A stretch of 47,292 nucleotides of DNA from JBPBPI01 sp050954885 (GTDB lineage Bacteria > Pseudomonadota > Alphaproteobacteria > Caedimonadales > Caedimonadaceae), in the NCBI GenBank assembly GCA_050954885.1, contig JBPBPI010000059.1, positions 1 through 47,292 on the forward strand, written 5' to 3'. The notes beneath the pieces are model-generated. The model searched no databases. It was not told the DNA's origin and worked only from the letters and a program-made list of their open reading frames with translations. Positions 8,519-17,205 of this stretch are shown piece after piece. Every line of letters begins with the position of its first letter. Positions within the stretch are counted from its first letter, which is position 1. Both the position numbers and the translations under genes were made by a program.

Positions 8519-9598
8519 ATGATTGAAAACACGATATCTCACCGAAGACTTTCAAATCTTTTGTTAGGGGCTTGTTTTCTTATTTTTGTCATGATTGTGA
8601 TTGGGGGACTGACACGTCTGACAGGATCGGGTCTTTCGATGGTTGAATGGCGGCCGGTGACAGGTTGGCTACCGCCATTTAATCTGCATGATTGGCAAGT
8701 GCTGTTTAAAAGCTATCAACATTCTCCTGAATATCTAAAAATTAACCGCGGGATGAGCCTGGCAGAATTTAAAAATATTTTTTGGTTGGAATACATTCAT
8801 CGTCTGTGGGGTCGTCTGATTGGTTTATATTTTTTTCTGCCGTTGATTGTGGCATTTCGCGCGCAAAAGCTTCGTTCTCTTTACGTGCCAGGATTATTCG
8901 GTTTATGGATTTTAGGCGGTCTTCAGGGTGTATTAGGATGGTATATGGTCAAAAGCGGTTTGATCGATGATCCTCATGTCAGTCCCTATCGGTTGACAGC
9001 TCATTTTATGTTGGCCGTCATCACCTTTGCGTTAACTTTAGTGATGGCCTTGCAAGCGCGAAGTGAGACAAGAGTTTATCCACAACCTATGACGTCTTTG
9101 CTAGGTATCATTATGTTACTAGGCATCACTTTGTTTTATGGTGTTTTGGTGGCAGGACATCACGCAGGCCTTATTTATAATACTTTTCCTTTGATGGGAC
9201 AAAAATGGATACCAGAAGAAATTTGGTTCCTTGACCCTTGGTATTTAAATTTGGTGGCTAGTCCTGCGACCGTTCAATGGATACACCGAATTTTGGCAAA
9301 TCTGACCTTATTATCGATTTTTGGATATGCTTGGTTCAATTGGTCAAGAGCCATAACGATCTTACAGCGTCGAGGCCTCGTTGGTATGATGATCTTTGTT
9401 ACACTTCAATTCAGTTTAGGGCTTGTGACACTGCTTTATCATGTGCCGTTATGGTCCGCCCTTTTACATCAAGCTTGTGCCATTCTTTTGTTGTCAGCTT
9501 CTTTATTTACGTGGGTAGCTTCAAGAAGAGCTTTAACTCCTGGTAACGTTTTGCCCTCAAGCCATTCTAAAAACGCGCCACCTGCGGTTGATAGATAG
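8519..9598 (+). CDS. ctaA: Haem A synthase (COX15/CtaA, alphaproteobacterial type)
   Basis: A 359-residue inner-membrane protein with eight predicted helices that oxidises haem O to haem A for cytochrome c oxidase. Diagnostic stretches are GGLTRLTGSGLSMVEWRPV, EYIHRLWGRLIGLYF, RLTAHFMLA, the WIHRILANL helix and LLHQACAILL; the His residues in these helices are haem ligands. The ATG at 8519 fits the family start; an upstream TTG would add ten residues. The last 40 or so codons lie on top of the 3' end of pgk on the other strand, and the final residues (PGNVLPSSHSKNA) look like a non-conserved tail. Confidence 0.93.
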   Translation: MIENTISHRRLSNLLLGACFLIFVMIVIGGLTRLTGSGLSMVEWRPVTGWLPPFNLHDWQVLFKSYQHSPEYLKINRGMSLAEFKNIFWLEYIHRLWGRLIGLYFFLPLIVAFRAQKLRSLYVPGLFGLWILGGLQGVLGWYMVKSGLIDDPHVSPYRLTAHFMLAVITFALTLVMALQARSETRVYPQPMTSLLGIIMLLGITLFYGVLVAGHHAGLIYNTFPLMGQKWIPEEIWFLDPWYLNLVASPATVQWIHRILANLTLLSIFGYAWFNWSRAITILQRRGLVGMMIFVTLQFSLGLVTLLYHVPLWSALLHQACAILLLSASLFTWVASRRALTPGNVLPSSHSKNAPPAVDR

Positions 9599-10719
9599 CT
9601 GAAATTTTGTCCAGCACCTGATGCGTTCAAAGCGGCCACAGTTTCGCCACCGCCTGCAATGGTGAATAACTTTCCTTGTTGCGTGAGAGAAGCAGCTGCC
9701 ATTGCCACTTCATTGGTGCCAGTATCAAAAGGGGGTTTTTCAAAAACACCCAAAGGTCCGTTCCACACCACAGTTTTAATATGTTGCAAAAGGTCTTTTA
9801 AATATTTTTGAGTTTCGGGTCCAATGTCATAAATTTTTTGATTGGATTGAATATCGTTCAAACTGGTGACTTGATGATATAAAGAAGTGCCATGTTCCAT
9901 GGCCACCATAACATCTTGGGGCAGAACGAGGGTACAATTGTTGGCATGTGCGACTTCTTCAATTTCTTGGGCCGCCGCTATCATACTTTCTTCAACCAAA
10001 GAAGATCCCACAGAAATGCCGCGCGCCAATAAAAATGTGTTGGCGATACCACCACCTAGAATCAGATAGTCGACCTTAGAAATTAAATTTTTTAAGAGAG
10101 AAAGTTTGGTAGAAATTTTAGATCCTGCGACGAATGCTGCCATTGGACGTTGAGGTGTGCCAAGCGTGCGTTCAAGGGCTTGAAGTTCTTCTTCCATCAA
10201 ACGACCAGCATAACTGGGCAAATAATGGGTGATGGCCTCTACGGATGCATGAGCACGGTGTGAGACAGAAAAACTATCGTTGACATATAAATCTCCTAAT
10301 TGAGCCAATTCTTTGGCAAAATCTGAGTTATTGTCTTCTTCACTGGCATTAAATCTTAAGTTTTCCAACATCGCAATGTCACCACTCTTGAGTGAGGCAA
10401 TCAGACTTTGGGTTTGGGAAGAGGTACAATCTGGTGCAAAAACGACTTCATGATTTAATAATTTTGATAAAACTTCGGCCAAAGGTTTCAGTGACATGCT
10501 TGGGACAATTTGACCTTTTGGACGGCCAAAATGAGAAAGAACCACCACTTTGGCTTGATGATGAAGTAATTCACGTAATGTTGGAATGATACGCTCAACC
10601 CGGGCATAGTCCAAAATTTTACCATCATGCATCGGAATATTTAAATCAACCCGTACTAAAACTGTTTTGCCTTGAACTTGAACATTATCAAGAGTGGGAA
10701 GGGCTGAAACTTTAGACAT
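9469..10719 (-). CDS. pgk: Phosphoglycerate kinase
   Basis: A 416-residue glycolytic enzyme converting 1,3-bisphosphoglycerate and ADP to 3-phosphoglycerate and ATP. Seen motifs: VRVDLNIPMHDGKILDYARV at the N-terminus, LSHFGRPKG, AMLENLRFNASEE, VAGSKISTKLSLLKNL, GGGIANTFL, VWNGPLGVFE and the nucleotide-binding TIAGGGETVAAL near the C-terminus. It is about 15-20 residues longer than usual because the frame runs past the conserved LPGVKAL into the ctaA coding region. The start ATG has a strong AGAGGAA site. GAPDH is not adjacent, unlike in many bacteria. Confidence 0.96.
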   Translation of the reverse strand: MSKVSALPTLDNVQVQGKTVLVRVDLNIPMHDGKILDYARVERIIPTLRELLHHQAKVVVLSHFGRPKGQIVPSMSLKPLAEVLSKLLNHEVVFAPDCTSSQTQSLIASLKSGDIAMLENLRFNASEEDNNSDFAKELAQLGDLYVNDSFSVSHRAHASVEAITHYLPSYAGRLMEEELQALERTLGTPQRPMAAFVAGSKISTKLSLLKNLISKVDYLILGGGIANTFLLARGISVGSSLVEESMIAAAQEIEEVAHANNCTLVLPQDVMVAMEHGTSLYHQVTSLNDIQSNQKIYDIGPETQKYLKDLLQHIKTVVWNGPLGVFEKPPFDTGTNEVAMAAASLTQQGKLFTIAGGGETVAALNASGAGQNFSYLSTAGGAFLEWLEGKTLPGVKALLEATHVNKEADNKRMAQA

Positions 10720-10844
10720 TCATTTCCTCTTTTATCCTGTTATATACGTCATTATCTGGTCAAATCTTCAAAGATATTTTGATCAATTTTACGAATAGAC
10801 TCTAACCTGTTCTAGCACTCTTCCTTGAAGTTGACTATAGTGTC

Positions 10845-13800
10845 ATGATGACAAGCCTAAATCCTCTTTATACGACCATCATGAAAGATCTTTATACCAG
10901 GTCTGGATTGCAGTCGGTTGATCAAGCTTTTCTTGAATTTTTAAAACATCACCACCTAACACTTTATCAAGAATTAACTTTTTTAAGAATATCAAAAAAT
11001 AATTTGGAAAATAAGCAGTTAAGTCATTTTATTTTAGATCTTGCGCCTTGGATCGAAAAATTCCTAACTCATTTTTTTAATCTTGATGAGGCGATGAAAC
11101 AGTATCAAACCCGTCATGTGCGTGCAGAGACCGTGGCATGGGTCCGAAAACATTTTATTCAAAAAAGAATAGCTCATCGTTATACAGATTTAGAAGCGCA
11201 ACAATTTGACCCCAAACAACTTGAGTCCATAATGGGGTCTTTTGTAAGTGATCTTGATTTTGCTCAAAGGGTGCAAAAATGGTTAGATGACGAACCATCC
11301 TATCAAGATCAAATTCAAGCGGCCATACATTATGCAGCTTGGGCCATTTACACATCAGAAGGACGCCATCAACACGCGCAAAGTGTGCTGTTTAGTATTC
11401 CTGAAAAATTGAATTATGACGAACTTTTGATGCGAGATGTCCAAGATAACATCAGTCAAAGTCCTTGGTCTCGACAACATAAGAGATCCAATTTTAATCA
11501 TTATGCGCCGTGTCCTTCTCAAACTTATGCAGTACGCGAGGCGACCTATTGTCTGTATTGTCATCATCAAGAGAAAGATTCTTGTTCCCAAGGATTGCGT
11601 CGTAAAGGTGAAGAGCGTTTTCAAATTAATTCTTTGGAAAATATTTTAACTGGTTGTCCCTTAAATCAAAAAATTTCTGAGATGAATCAACTTTATGCAC
11701 ACGGACAGATTATCGGTGCCTTGGCCGCAATCACTTTAGACAATCCTTTGGTGGCTGCCACTGGGTATCGTATTTGTAATGATTGTTCCAAAGCCTGTAT
11801 TTTTCAAAAGCAAGAACCGGTCGACATTCCGGCCATCGAGACACGTATTTTACAAGATGTTTTGACGCTGCCCTGGGGATTTGAGATCTATAGTTTACTA
11901 ACGCGGTGGAATCCCTTAAATCTTCACCAGCCTTTGCCAAAGGAACCTTCAGGTCATCGCGTGTTGGTGGTGGGTTTGGGACCAGCAGGCTTTACACTGG
12001 CGCATTATTTATTGAACGAAGGTCATGATGTAGTGGCGATCGACGGTCAGAAAATTGAATCTTTGCCGGCACATTATCTAGCGCACCCTATTCAAGAGGC
12101 AAGTGTGCTGTCACAACCTTTAGAAGAGCGTCTGATTGGAGGATTTGGCGGGGTGGCTGAATATGGCATCACCAGTCGTTGGGATAAAAATAATTTGACG
12201 TTGATTCGACTTTTGTTGGAAAGACGACCCGGTTTCCAGTGGCAAGGCAACACACGTTTTGGCGCACAAATCACGCAGCAATCGGCCTTTGACGCTGGTT
12301 TTGATCATATTGCTCTGTGCACAGGTGCAGGCAAACCGGTGGTTTTGAATGTTCCCAATCGATTTGCGCCTGGGGTTCACTTAGCCTCTGATTTTTTGAT
12401 GGCCCTTCATCTGCAGAGTTTTTATCGACCGGACGCCTTGGTTTCTTTTAATATCGAAGGCCCCATTGTTGTGATTGGTGGCGGACTTACAGCCATTGAT
12501 ACCGCCACAGAATCTTTGGCGTGCGAGCAACGACGGCAACATCAACCAGGTGTTTCTCAGCCCTCAAAAGCAAGTGTTAAGATTGTCTATCGAAAACGCC
12601 TTCAAGAAGCCCCTGCGTATCGATTAAATCATGCTGAAGTTCAAAGTGCTTTGGATCAAGGGGTTGAGTTTTGCGAAAACAGTGTGCCTCTTGAAATTTT
12701 GATTGACGATCAAGGACGTTTATCAGGCTTGAAAATACGTCAAGGACAAGACATTAAAGTTCTTGAGGCAAAAACCATCTTAATTGCTACCGGTACCTCT
12801 CATTCGACTTTTGATTTATCAGAGAATTTAGATCAGGCACGCATCAGTATCTTTGGTGACATGGATACAAATTATGCCGGTAGTGTGGTCAAAGCCATGG
12901 CCAGTGCCAAAGAAGGGGCGCCGCGTGTGACTCAAAAGATGACGTTATTTTCACTTCAACAAAATCAATCATCCCAAAAATCGCAAAATACGTTGCTGGC
13001 TGATTTGACCGCGACCGTCGTGCATGTTCAACAATTGTCGCCGCAAATTCATGAAATTGTCATTCATGCCCCGGCGGCTGTGCGTGCTTTTCAACCCGGG
13101 CAATTTTTTCGACTACAAAATTTTGCAGACACCGCACCGGTGGTTGAAGGCAATCCTTTATTGATGAAAGGGGTGGCTCTCAGAGGTGTTTGGCGGGATA
13201 TAGAAAAAGGATGGTTGGGATTTGTAATACAAGAAGCGGGACCGTCAACCCGAGTGGCTGCCCTGTTGCAAGCGGGTCAAAAAGTGTCTCTCATGGGACC
13301 TGTGGGTCAGCCTATTGATATTTCTGATTATCAAAATGTTATGTTAATTGGAGAAGATCTAGGGACAACAGCACTTTTGTCAGTGGCGCGTGCCTTGGCT
13401 GATCGTCACAATCATGTGACTTATGTCGCAAGTTATGCATCGATGGATGATGTGATTTACCGACCTCAAATCGAAGCAGTTGCCGACCAAATTATTTGGT
13501 GTGCGCCCCATTTAAATATTGAACCAAAGCACGCCCAGGATCTTTATTTTCAAGGCACAAGTGTGGATGCTTTGATTGGGTTTGCCGATCAAAAATTAAT
13601 TGATTTATCTTCGGTTGATCGTTTTATGGTGGCAGGATCAAATACCATAATGGCGGCTTTTCAAAAGGCTCGATTGGGTGTTTTAAAGCCCTATTTAAAG
13701 CCGAATCATGAAGCCACTGCTTTAGTGAACACCCGCATGCAATGCATGATGCAAGGTATTTGTGGCCAGTGTATTCAACGCAAATTGGATCCTGATACAG

Positions 13801-13895
13801 GTCAAGAACAACTCATCTTCGCCTGTATCCAATCTCATCAAAAAATGGAAACCATAGATTTTGAGAGTATGTCGCGAAGGCTTTGTAGTGGTTAA
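10845..13895 (+). CDS. Fused GltD-like + PyrK-like (Nfn-like) iron-sulfur flavoprotein
   Basis: A 1016-residue cytoplasmic oxidoreductase. Residues 1-220 are helical with no family I recognise. Residues 223-320 hold GltD-type iron-sulfur cysteines (C223, C236, C239, about C246, GCPL near 270, then CNDCSKAC at 311-318). An FAD Rossmann motif, VLVVGLGPAGFTLAHYLL, starts near 375 and an NAD(P) motif, IVVIGGGLTAIDTA, near 541. From about 705 a ferredoxin-reductase/PyrK module follows (FQPGQFFRLQNF, VSLMGPVGQPID), ending in a PyrK-like [2Fe-2S] cluster (C967 in MQCMMQGICGQC plus a later FAC). GltD-like plus PyrK-like is the NfnB plus NfnA layout of electron-bifurcating transhydrogenase. Activity is inferred. 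Confidence 0.85.
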   Translation: MMTSLNPLYTTIMKDLYTRSGLQSVDQAFLEFLKHHHLTLYQELTFLRISKNNLENKQLSHFILDLAPWIEKFLTHFFNLDEAMKQYQTRHVRAETVAWVRKHFIQKRIAHRYTDLEAQQFDPKQLESIMGSFVSDLDFAQRVQKWLDDEPSYQDQIQAAIHYAAWAIYTSEGRHQHAQSVLFSIPEKLNYDELLMRDVQDNISQSPWSRQHKRSNFNHYAPCPSQTYAVREATYCLYCHHQEKDSCSQGLRRKGEERFQINSLENILTGCPLNQKISEMNQLYAHGQIIGALAAITLDNPLVAATGYRICNDCSKACIFQKQEPVDIPAIETRILQDVLTLPWGFEIYSLLTRWNPLNLHQPLPKEPSGHRVLVVGLGPAGFTLAHYLLNEGHDVVAIDGQKIESLPAHYLAHPIQEASVLSQPLEERLIGGFGGVAEYGITSRWDKNNLTLIRLLLERRPGFQWQGNTRFGAQITQQSAFDAGFDHIALCTGAGKPVVLNVPNRFAPGVHLASDFLMALHLQSFYRPDALVSFNIEGPIVVIGGGLTAIDTATESLACEQRRQHQPGVSQPSKASVKIVYRKRLQEAPAYRLNHAEVQSALDQGVEFCENSVPLEILIDDQGRLSGLKIRQGQDIKVLEAKTILIATGTSHSTFDLSENLDQARISIFGDMDTNYAGSVVKAMASAKEGAPRVTQKMTLFSLQQNQSSQKSQNTLLADLTATVVHVQQLSPQIHEIVIHAPAAVRAFQPGQFFRLQNFADTAPVVEGNPLLMKGVALRGVWRDIEKGWLGFVIQEAGPSTRVAALLQAGQKVSLMGPVGQPIDISDYQNVMLIGEDLGTTALLSVARALADRHNHVTYVASYASMDDVIYRPQIEAVADQIIWCAPHLNIEPKHAQDLYFQGTSVDALIGFADQKLIDLSSVDRFMVAGSNTIMAAFQKARLGVLKPYLKPNHEATALVNTRMQCMMQGICGQCIQRKLDPDTGQEQLIFACIQSHQKMETIDFESMSRRLCSG

Positions 13896-13937
13896 CTAAA
13901 AATTAAGGATTAAATTTTATGGGGAACTGATTTATTC

Positions 13938-14390
13938 ATGACAAAATTTTTATTCACAGATAAATGTCAAATTGAAATACTTTCCAAAGAAAAACTCATC
14001 ATATTTGATCAACAAGAAGTTCTAAAATTTAACACTGAAGACACGGCTGTGTTTCATCATGGGACGGGCGAAAAAGTGACAGAATATTCGGGCTTGGCAA
14101 CCGATAAAAATGAAGAACGCAGCTGGGCAAAAGCGGATTTTGAAGTCGGTGGATTTTCTCCCCAACATTATCATCTGTTACGTACAAAAGATTACTATAT
14201 TGTTTCCATGCAAGCAAAAGTAAGCATTATTGTTGAAGGTAAAGATCATCTTTTAACAACGGGTGATCATCTTCGTGTTTTACCAAATCAGAGACAACAA
14301 ATCATAAATCGTTCTGAAAACAATAAATGCTCCTTAATCGTTAAATGTACTCCTTCCTGGATTTTAAGTGATTTTATATGTTTAAAATAA
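13938..14390 (+). CDS. Cupin-domain protein
   Basis: A 150-residue protein with one cupin barrel. Motif 1 is represented by GGFSPQHYHLLRTKDYYIV (the HxH and downstream acidic/Tyr positions) and motif 2 by GDHLRVLPNQRQQIINRSE. The metal set is incomplete compared with typical cupins (Gly/His to Gln at the second motif), so metal binding is uncertain. It follows the flavoprotein gene by 43 bp on the same strand and may be cotranscribed. Function unknown; small cupins act as sugar isomerases, dioxygenases or binding proteins. Confidence 0.7.
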   Translation: MTKFLFTDKCQIEILSKEKLIIFDQQEVLKFNTEDTAVFHHGTGEKVTEYSGLATDKNEERSWAKADFEVGGFSPQHYHLLRTKDYYIVSMQAKVSIIVEGKDHLLTTGDHLRVLPNQRQQIINRSENNKCSLIVKCTPSWILSDFICLK

Positions 14391-14429
14391 ATATCTAAGC
14401 TTTATTGTTTTGAATTAAAAGATAAAAAC

Positions 14430-14458
14430 TTGTCTTATATAAAAATTTTCTTTATAAA
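14430..14458 (+). promoter_or_regulatory. Predicted promoter of the secreted glycosyltransferase gene
   Basis: TTGTCT at 14430-14435 and TATAAA at 14453-14458 with an ideal 17-bp spacer. Transcription would begin near 14465, leaving a short leader containing AAGGAG (14472-14477), 8 bp before the ATG at 14486. Confidence 0.55.
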
Positions 14459-14485
14459 ATTTACTAAATAAAAGGAGTAATTTTA

Positions 14486-15787
14486 ATGAAATTAAGATTT
14501 TTTTTAATCATATGGGTGTTTATATTTTCACCTTATGTTGCTTTATGTACGGCTATTTTACCAAAAAAAGTGATGTTTATTGCCCATACAGAAACCATAA
14601 ATGGTAAAGGTATTTACGAAATTTATCAAAAGATGAAAGAAAAGGGTCATCAAGTTACAGTGTTTGCAATCCCTGATCTTAAAAATGATCAACTGCGACA
14701 TGATTTAGATTTAAATTTTTTTCAAAAATTTGACAAGAATGATGTCGCTTTTCCTTGCGGCAAACAAAAACCGTATACTCAATGCGCGAGTATTCAAAAT
14801 GATCGTTTTGACTATGCAATTATTCAAAACCCTTATGATTCTTTTAAGGATTCAATTCTTGAGACTAATTTTTCTTTAGAAAATATTAAAAAGATTGCGA
14901 TTAAGACCGCTTATATTCCTTATGGTCCCCATATTTTTCACCCGGCAACGCTAAACAATACTCATTTGCGCGAAAAAATTGATTTGGTATTTGTTGATTC
15001 AATCAGTACAAAAAATTTATACATAGAAAAATTAAAATTTAAGCCTGAGAAAGTTGAAGTTGTCGGTTATCAAACCTACAAAAACGTTCGTGATGCCAAA
15101 AAGCTTGCGGAGTCTCATGCAGATAAAAAAGAATTTAAAGAAACAATTTTGTGGATGCCGCGTTGGACATTACATTTTAAAGAGCGAGAATTAAATGAGG
15201 GCGGTTCAACATTTCTAAGTTATTATCATTTTTTTTATAACTATGCCAAAAATAATCCTAACGTTCAATTGATTATGCGCCCTCATGGTTCAACGTTTCC
15301 TTATGCTGTTGAAAGTCAATTTTTATCCCAAGATGATGTTGATGAGATCGTTAAGAAATTTGAATCACTTAAAAATGTTGTTGTCTCCAGTCATTCAGCG
15401 ATACCTCTAGAGCAAGACATTATGAAGGCTGATATTGTCATCAGTGATGGTAGTTCAGCTTTGGGTGAAGCGGTTGTGGCAAATAAACCAATTATTTATT
15501 TAAGTAATGGTTGGGATAATGAATTTAAGAGTAATGAACTGGTAGGTACCTTAAAAAACTACATTTATATGGCGCATGATCCTAAAGAAATTCTTGCCTT
15601 TTTTGATGTCATTCGAAAAACCAATTATTATCCTTTTATTGAAGAAGATTATGAAACACTAGATCATATGAAATTAGAATATTATGTGGCTGCAAATAAA
15701 AACAACGGCAGATCTGCCCTTAAGAAAATTCTAGATCCTGTTGATGATCCGGCCGCTATTATTACAGAATATATTTCTGCTCATTAA
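14486..15787 (+). CDS. CDP-glycerol glycerophosphotransferase-like protein with signal peptide
   Basis: A 433-residue protein. Residues 1-22 form a signal peptide (LRFFLIIWVFIFSPYVALC). The rest has a GT-B look: an N-terminal Rossmann start KKVMFIAHTETINGKGIYEI, a middle ILWMPRWTLHF and QLIMRPHG, and a C-terminal ADIVISDGSSALGEAVVA with KPIIYL, which is the donor-binding patch seen in CDP-glycerol:glycerophosphotransferases and related transferases. Such enzymes are normally cytoplasmic or membrane-peripheral, so the export signal is odd. It may modify a surface or periplasmic glycan, or be an exported effector; both are inference. Codon use is more AT-rich than the flavoprotein upstream. Confidence 0.6.
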   Translation: MKLRFFLIIWVFIFSPYVALCTAILPKKVMFIAHTETINGKGIYEIYQKMKEKGHQVTVFAIPDLKNDQLRHDLDLNFFQKFDKNDVAFPCGKQKPYTQCASIQNDRFDYAIIQNPYDSFKDSILETNFSLENIKKIAIKTAYIPYGPHIFHPATLNNTHLREKIDLVFVDSISTKNLYIEKLKFKPEKVEVVGYQTYKNVRDAKKLAESHADKKEFKETILWMPRWTLHFKERELNEGGSTFLSYYHFFYNYAKNNPNVQLIMRPHGSTFPYAVESQFLSQDDVDEIVKKFESLKNVVVSSHSAIPLEQDIMKADIVISDGSSALGEAVVANKPIIYLSNGWDNEFKSNELVGTLKNYIYMAHDPKEILAFFDVIRKTNYYPFIEEDYETLDHMKLEYYVAANKNNGRSALKKILDPVDDPAAIITEYISAH

Positions 15788-15835
15788 ATAGTGAACATCC
15801 ATATTAAAAATATGATTTATCTATGAATAAAATCG

Positions 15836-15864
15836 CCACGCTGTTTGAAATCAGCGTGGTTATT
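15836..15864 (+). terminator. Likely rho-independent terminator
   Basis: CCACGCTG (15836-15843) pairs perfectly with CAGCGTGG (15852-15859) across an 8-nt loop, 48 bp after the glycosyltransferase stop. The U-tract is weak (TTATT), so termination efficiency is uncertain. Confidence 0.6.
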
Positions 15865-16034
15865 GATGTAAAAGTAGATTTAGAGCAATCATAGATATCT
15901 AAGGTATTTTTATCAATGTTATGTTGAACACCTTCTGCTTGAAGAGGAGTATTTCTGTAGATCATCATAAAGATAATTCTGAAAATAATATTTCATTACT
16001 GAAAATACTTTTTATAAAAAAAAATTAAAAAACT

Positions 16035-16928
16035 TTATTTAATCAAACAAACAGCTTCTTTAAATAAGGTGATGTGATAATGATCGACTTGACGAAAGCC
16101 AAGGCTTTCATAAGCTCGCATGGCAGCTGGATTTTTGGTAAACAAAGTGCCGGTTTCAACACCTTTTTCATGGGCTGCTTGTAAGGCGCCGCCGACCACG
16201 GCACGACCGTAGCCGCGACCTCGAAGCTCAGGCGGTGTCCAGACGCCACCGATTTGATAGATGTCTGGTAAAGTCGCATTGTAATCGGCTTTGGCGACAC
16301 ATCGACCTTGGTCTTCAAGAACAAAAATTTCTCCCAAATCAATTCTTTTGTGTAATTCTTCTTGTGCAAGAGCATAAGCATCTGGTTTATCTAGGGCAAC
16401 ATTTGAAGCTTCAATACCATAGGCAACCACCCAAGGTATTAAAACATCCAGGTCTTGATGGGTGGCCAAGCGACAAACCCAACTGCCTTCTTTTAATTGA
16501 GGCAGCAACGTCATATTTTTCAACATCAGATTGTAAGAGACAAAAGTTACAGAAAGAGACAGATTATCAGGCGAAGGATTAAGATACGCTAAAATTTGTT
16601 GTGCTTGATGATCGGGGCCGAGAACACTTTTGATGAAATAACTTGCCCCAACTGTTTGTTGAACAAAATCAAATAATTTTGACAAAATATTATCTTCAGG
16701 TGCTTGGATAAAAAGATTGCCATTCCAGTTTAAAACCAAAAGACCTTTGAGTTGATTTTGTTCAAAAGCCGCCCAGTAATTGGCGCTGTAATCGAGGCCT
16801 GGTTTAAATTCCAATCCAACACGGTGGGCATTGCTGCGCATAAACATAGACGTTGCCACATAATCCTTTAAAAAATGTTCAAAAGAATCATAATCTTGAT
16901 TGTTAAGAAGGCGAATGTCGAGGGTCAT
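16035..16928 (-). CDS. GNAT family N-acetyltransferase
   Basis: A 297-residue protein with a C-terminal GNAT domain (about residues 150-290). The acetyl-CoA pyrophosphate loop is visible in VWTPPELRGRGYGRAVV (the R/QxxGxG/A motif) and the closing NPAAMRAYESLGF is typical motif B. The N-terminal half (1-145) is probably a degenerate second GNAT fold, as in double-domain family members; this is inferred from length. The substrate is unknown. The gene is isolated, with 247 bp on one side and 277 bp on the other. The start ATG at 16928 has no clear ribosome binding site. Confidence 0.85.
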   Translation of the reverse strand: MTLDIRLLNNQDYDSFEHFLKDYVATSMFMRSNAHRVGLEFKPGLDYSANYWAAFEQNQLKGLLVLNWNGNLFIQAPEDNILSKLFDFVQQTVGASYFIKSVLGPDHQAQQILAYLNPSPDNLSLSVTFVSYNLMLKNMTLLPQLKEGSWVCRLATHQDLDVLIPWVVAYGIEASNVALDKPDAYALAQEELHKRIDLGEIFVLEDQGRCVAKADYNATLPDIYQIGGVWTPPELRGRGYGRAVVGGALQAAHEKGVETGTLFTKNPAAMRAYESLGFRQVDHYHITLFKEAVCLIK

Positions 16929-17105
16929 AAGGTTTGTACTTCGATGTTTAATTTTATAAACATATAAACTATTTAAAAATATAAATGTGTCAAATAAATA
17001 TTTATTTTTGTCTTAGAGATTGGATAAACGATATAGAATTTTGATGAGAAATTTTTAATTTTAGAAATGTTAAAATCAAGTAGGAAATAGCTATTTTTTA
17101 TGACG

Positions 17106-17184
17106 TTAAAGGCCATAAATCTGTTCTCAAATTTAAATTTTAAGTTTAAAAATTGATTTTTAATAACAGATTTATGGTTTTTAA
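17106..17184. repeat. Long-stem inverted repeat (20-bp stem, 39-nt loop)
   Basis: CCATAAATCTGTT (17113-17125) is perfectly complementary to AACAGATTTATGG (17165-17177). The pairing extends outward through two G-U pairs and TTAAA/TTTAA to 17106 and 17184, giving a 20-bp stem. It lies 22 bp downstream of the stop codon of the minus-strand secreted protein and before the GNAT gene. It could be a terminator, an RNA-stability hairpin, or the remains of a miniature transposable element; no target duplication was recognised. Confidence 0.7.
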
Positions 17185-17205
17185 ATATGTACAATAATTT
17201 TTATA

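Noticed and set aside
9540..9598. Frameshift in ctaA explaining the overlap with pgk
   Set aside because: Both frames remain open and the conserved parts of both proteins are intact, so a true overlap is the simpler reading.
10812..10820. Half of a CIRCE-like heat-shock operator (TAGCACTC)
   Set aside because: The required inverted GAGTGCTA half is absent within the expected 9-bp spacing, and the gene downstream is not a chaperone.
16973..17194. A 73-codon minus-strand open frame
   Set aside because: It is extremely AT-rich, runs through the long hairpin, has no ribosome binding site and encodes a low-complexity Asn/Lys/Phe sequence.
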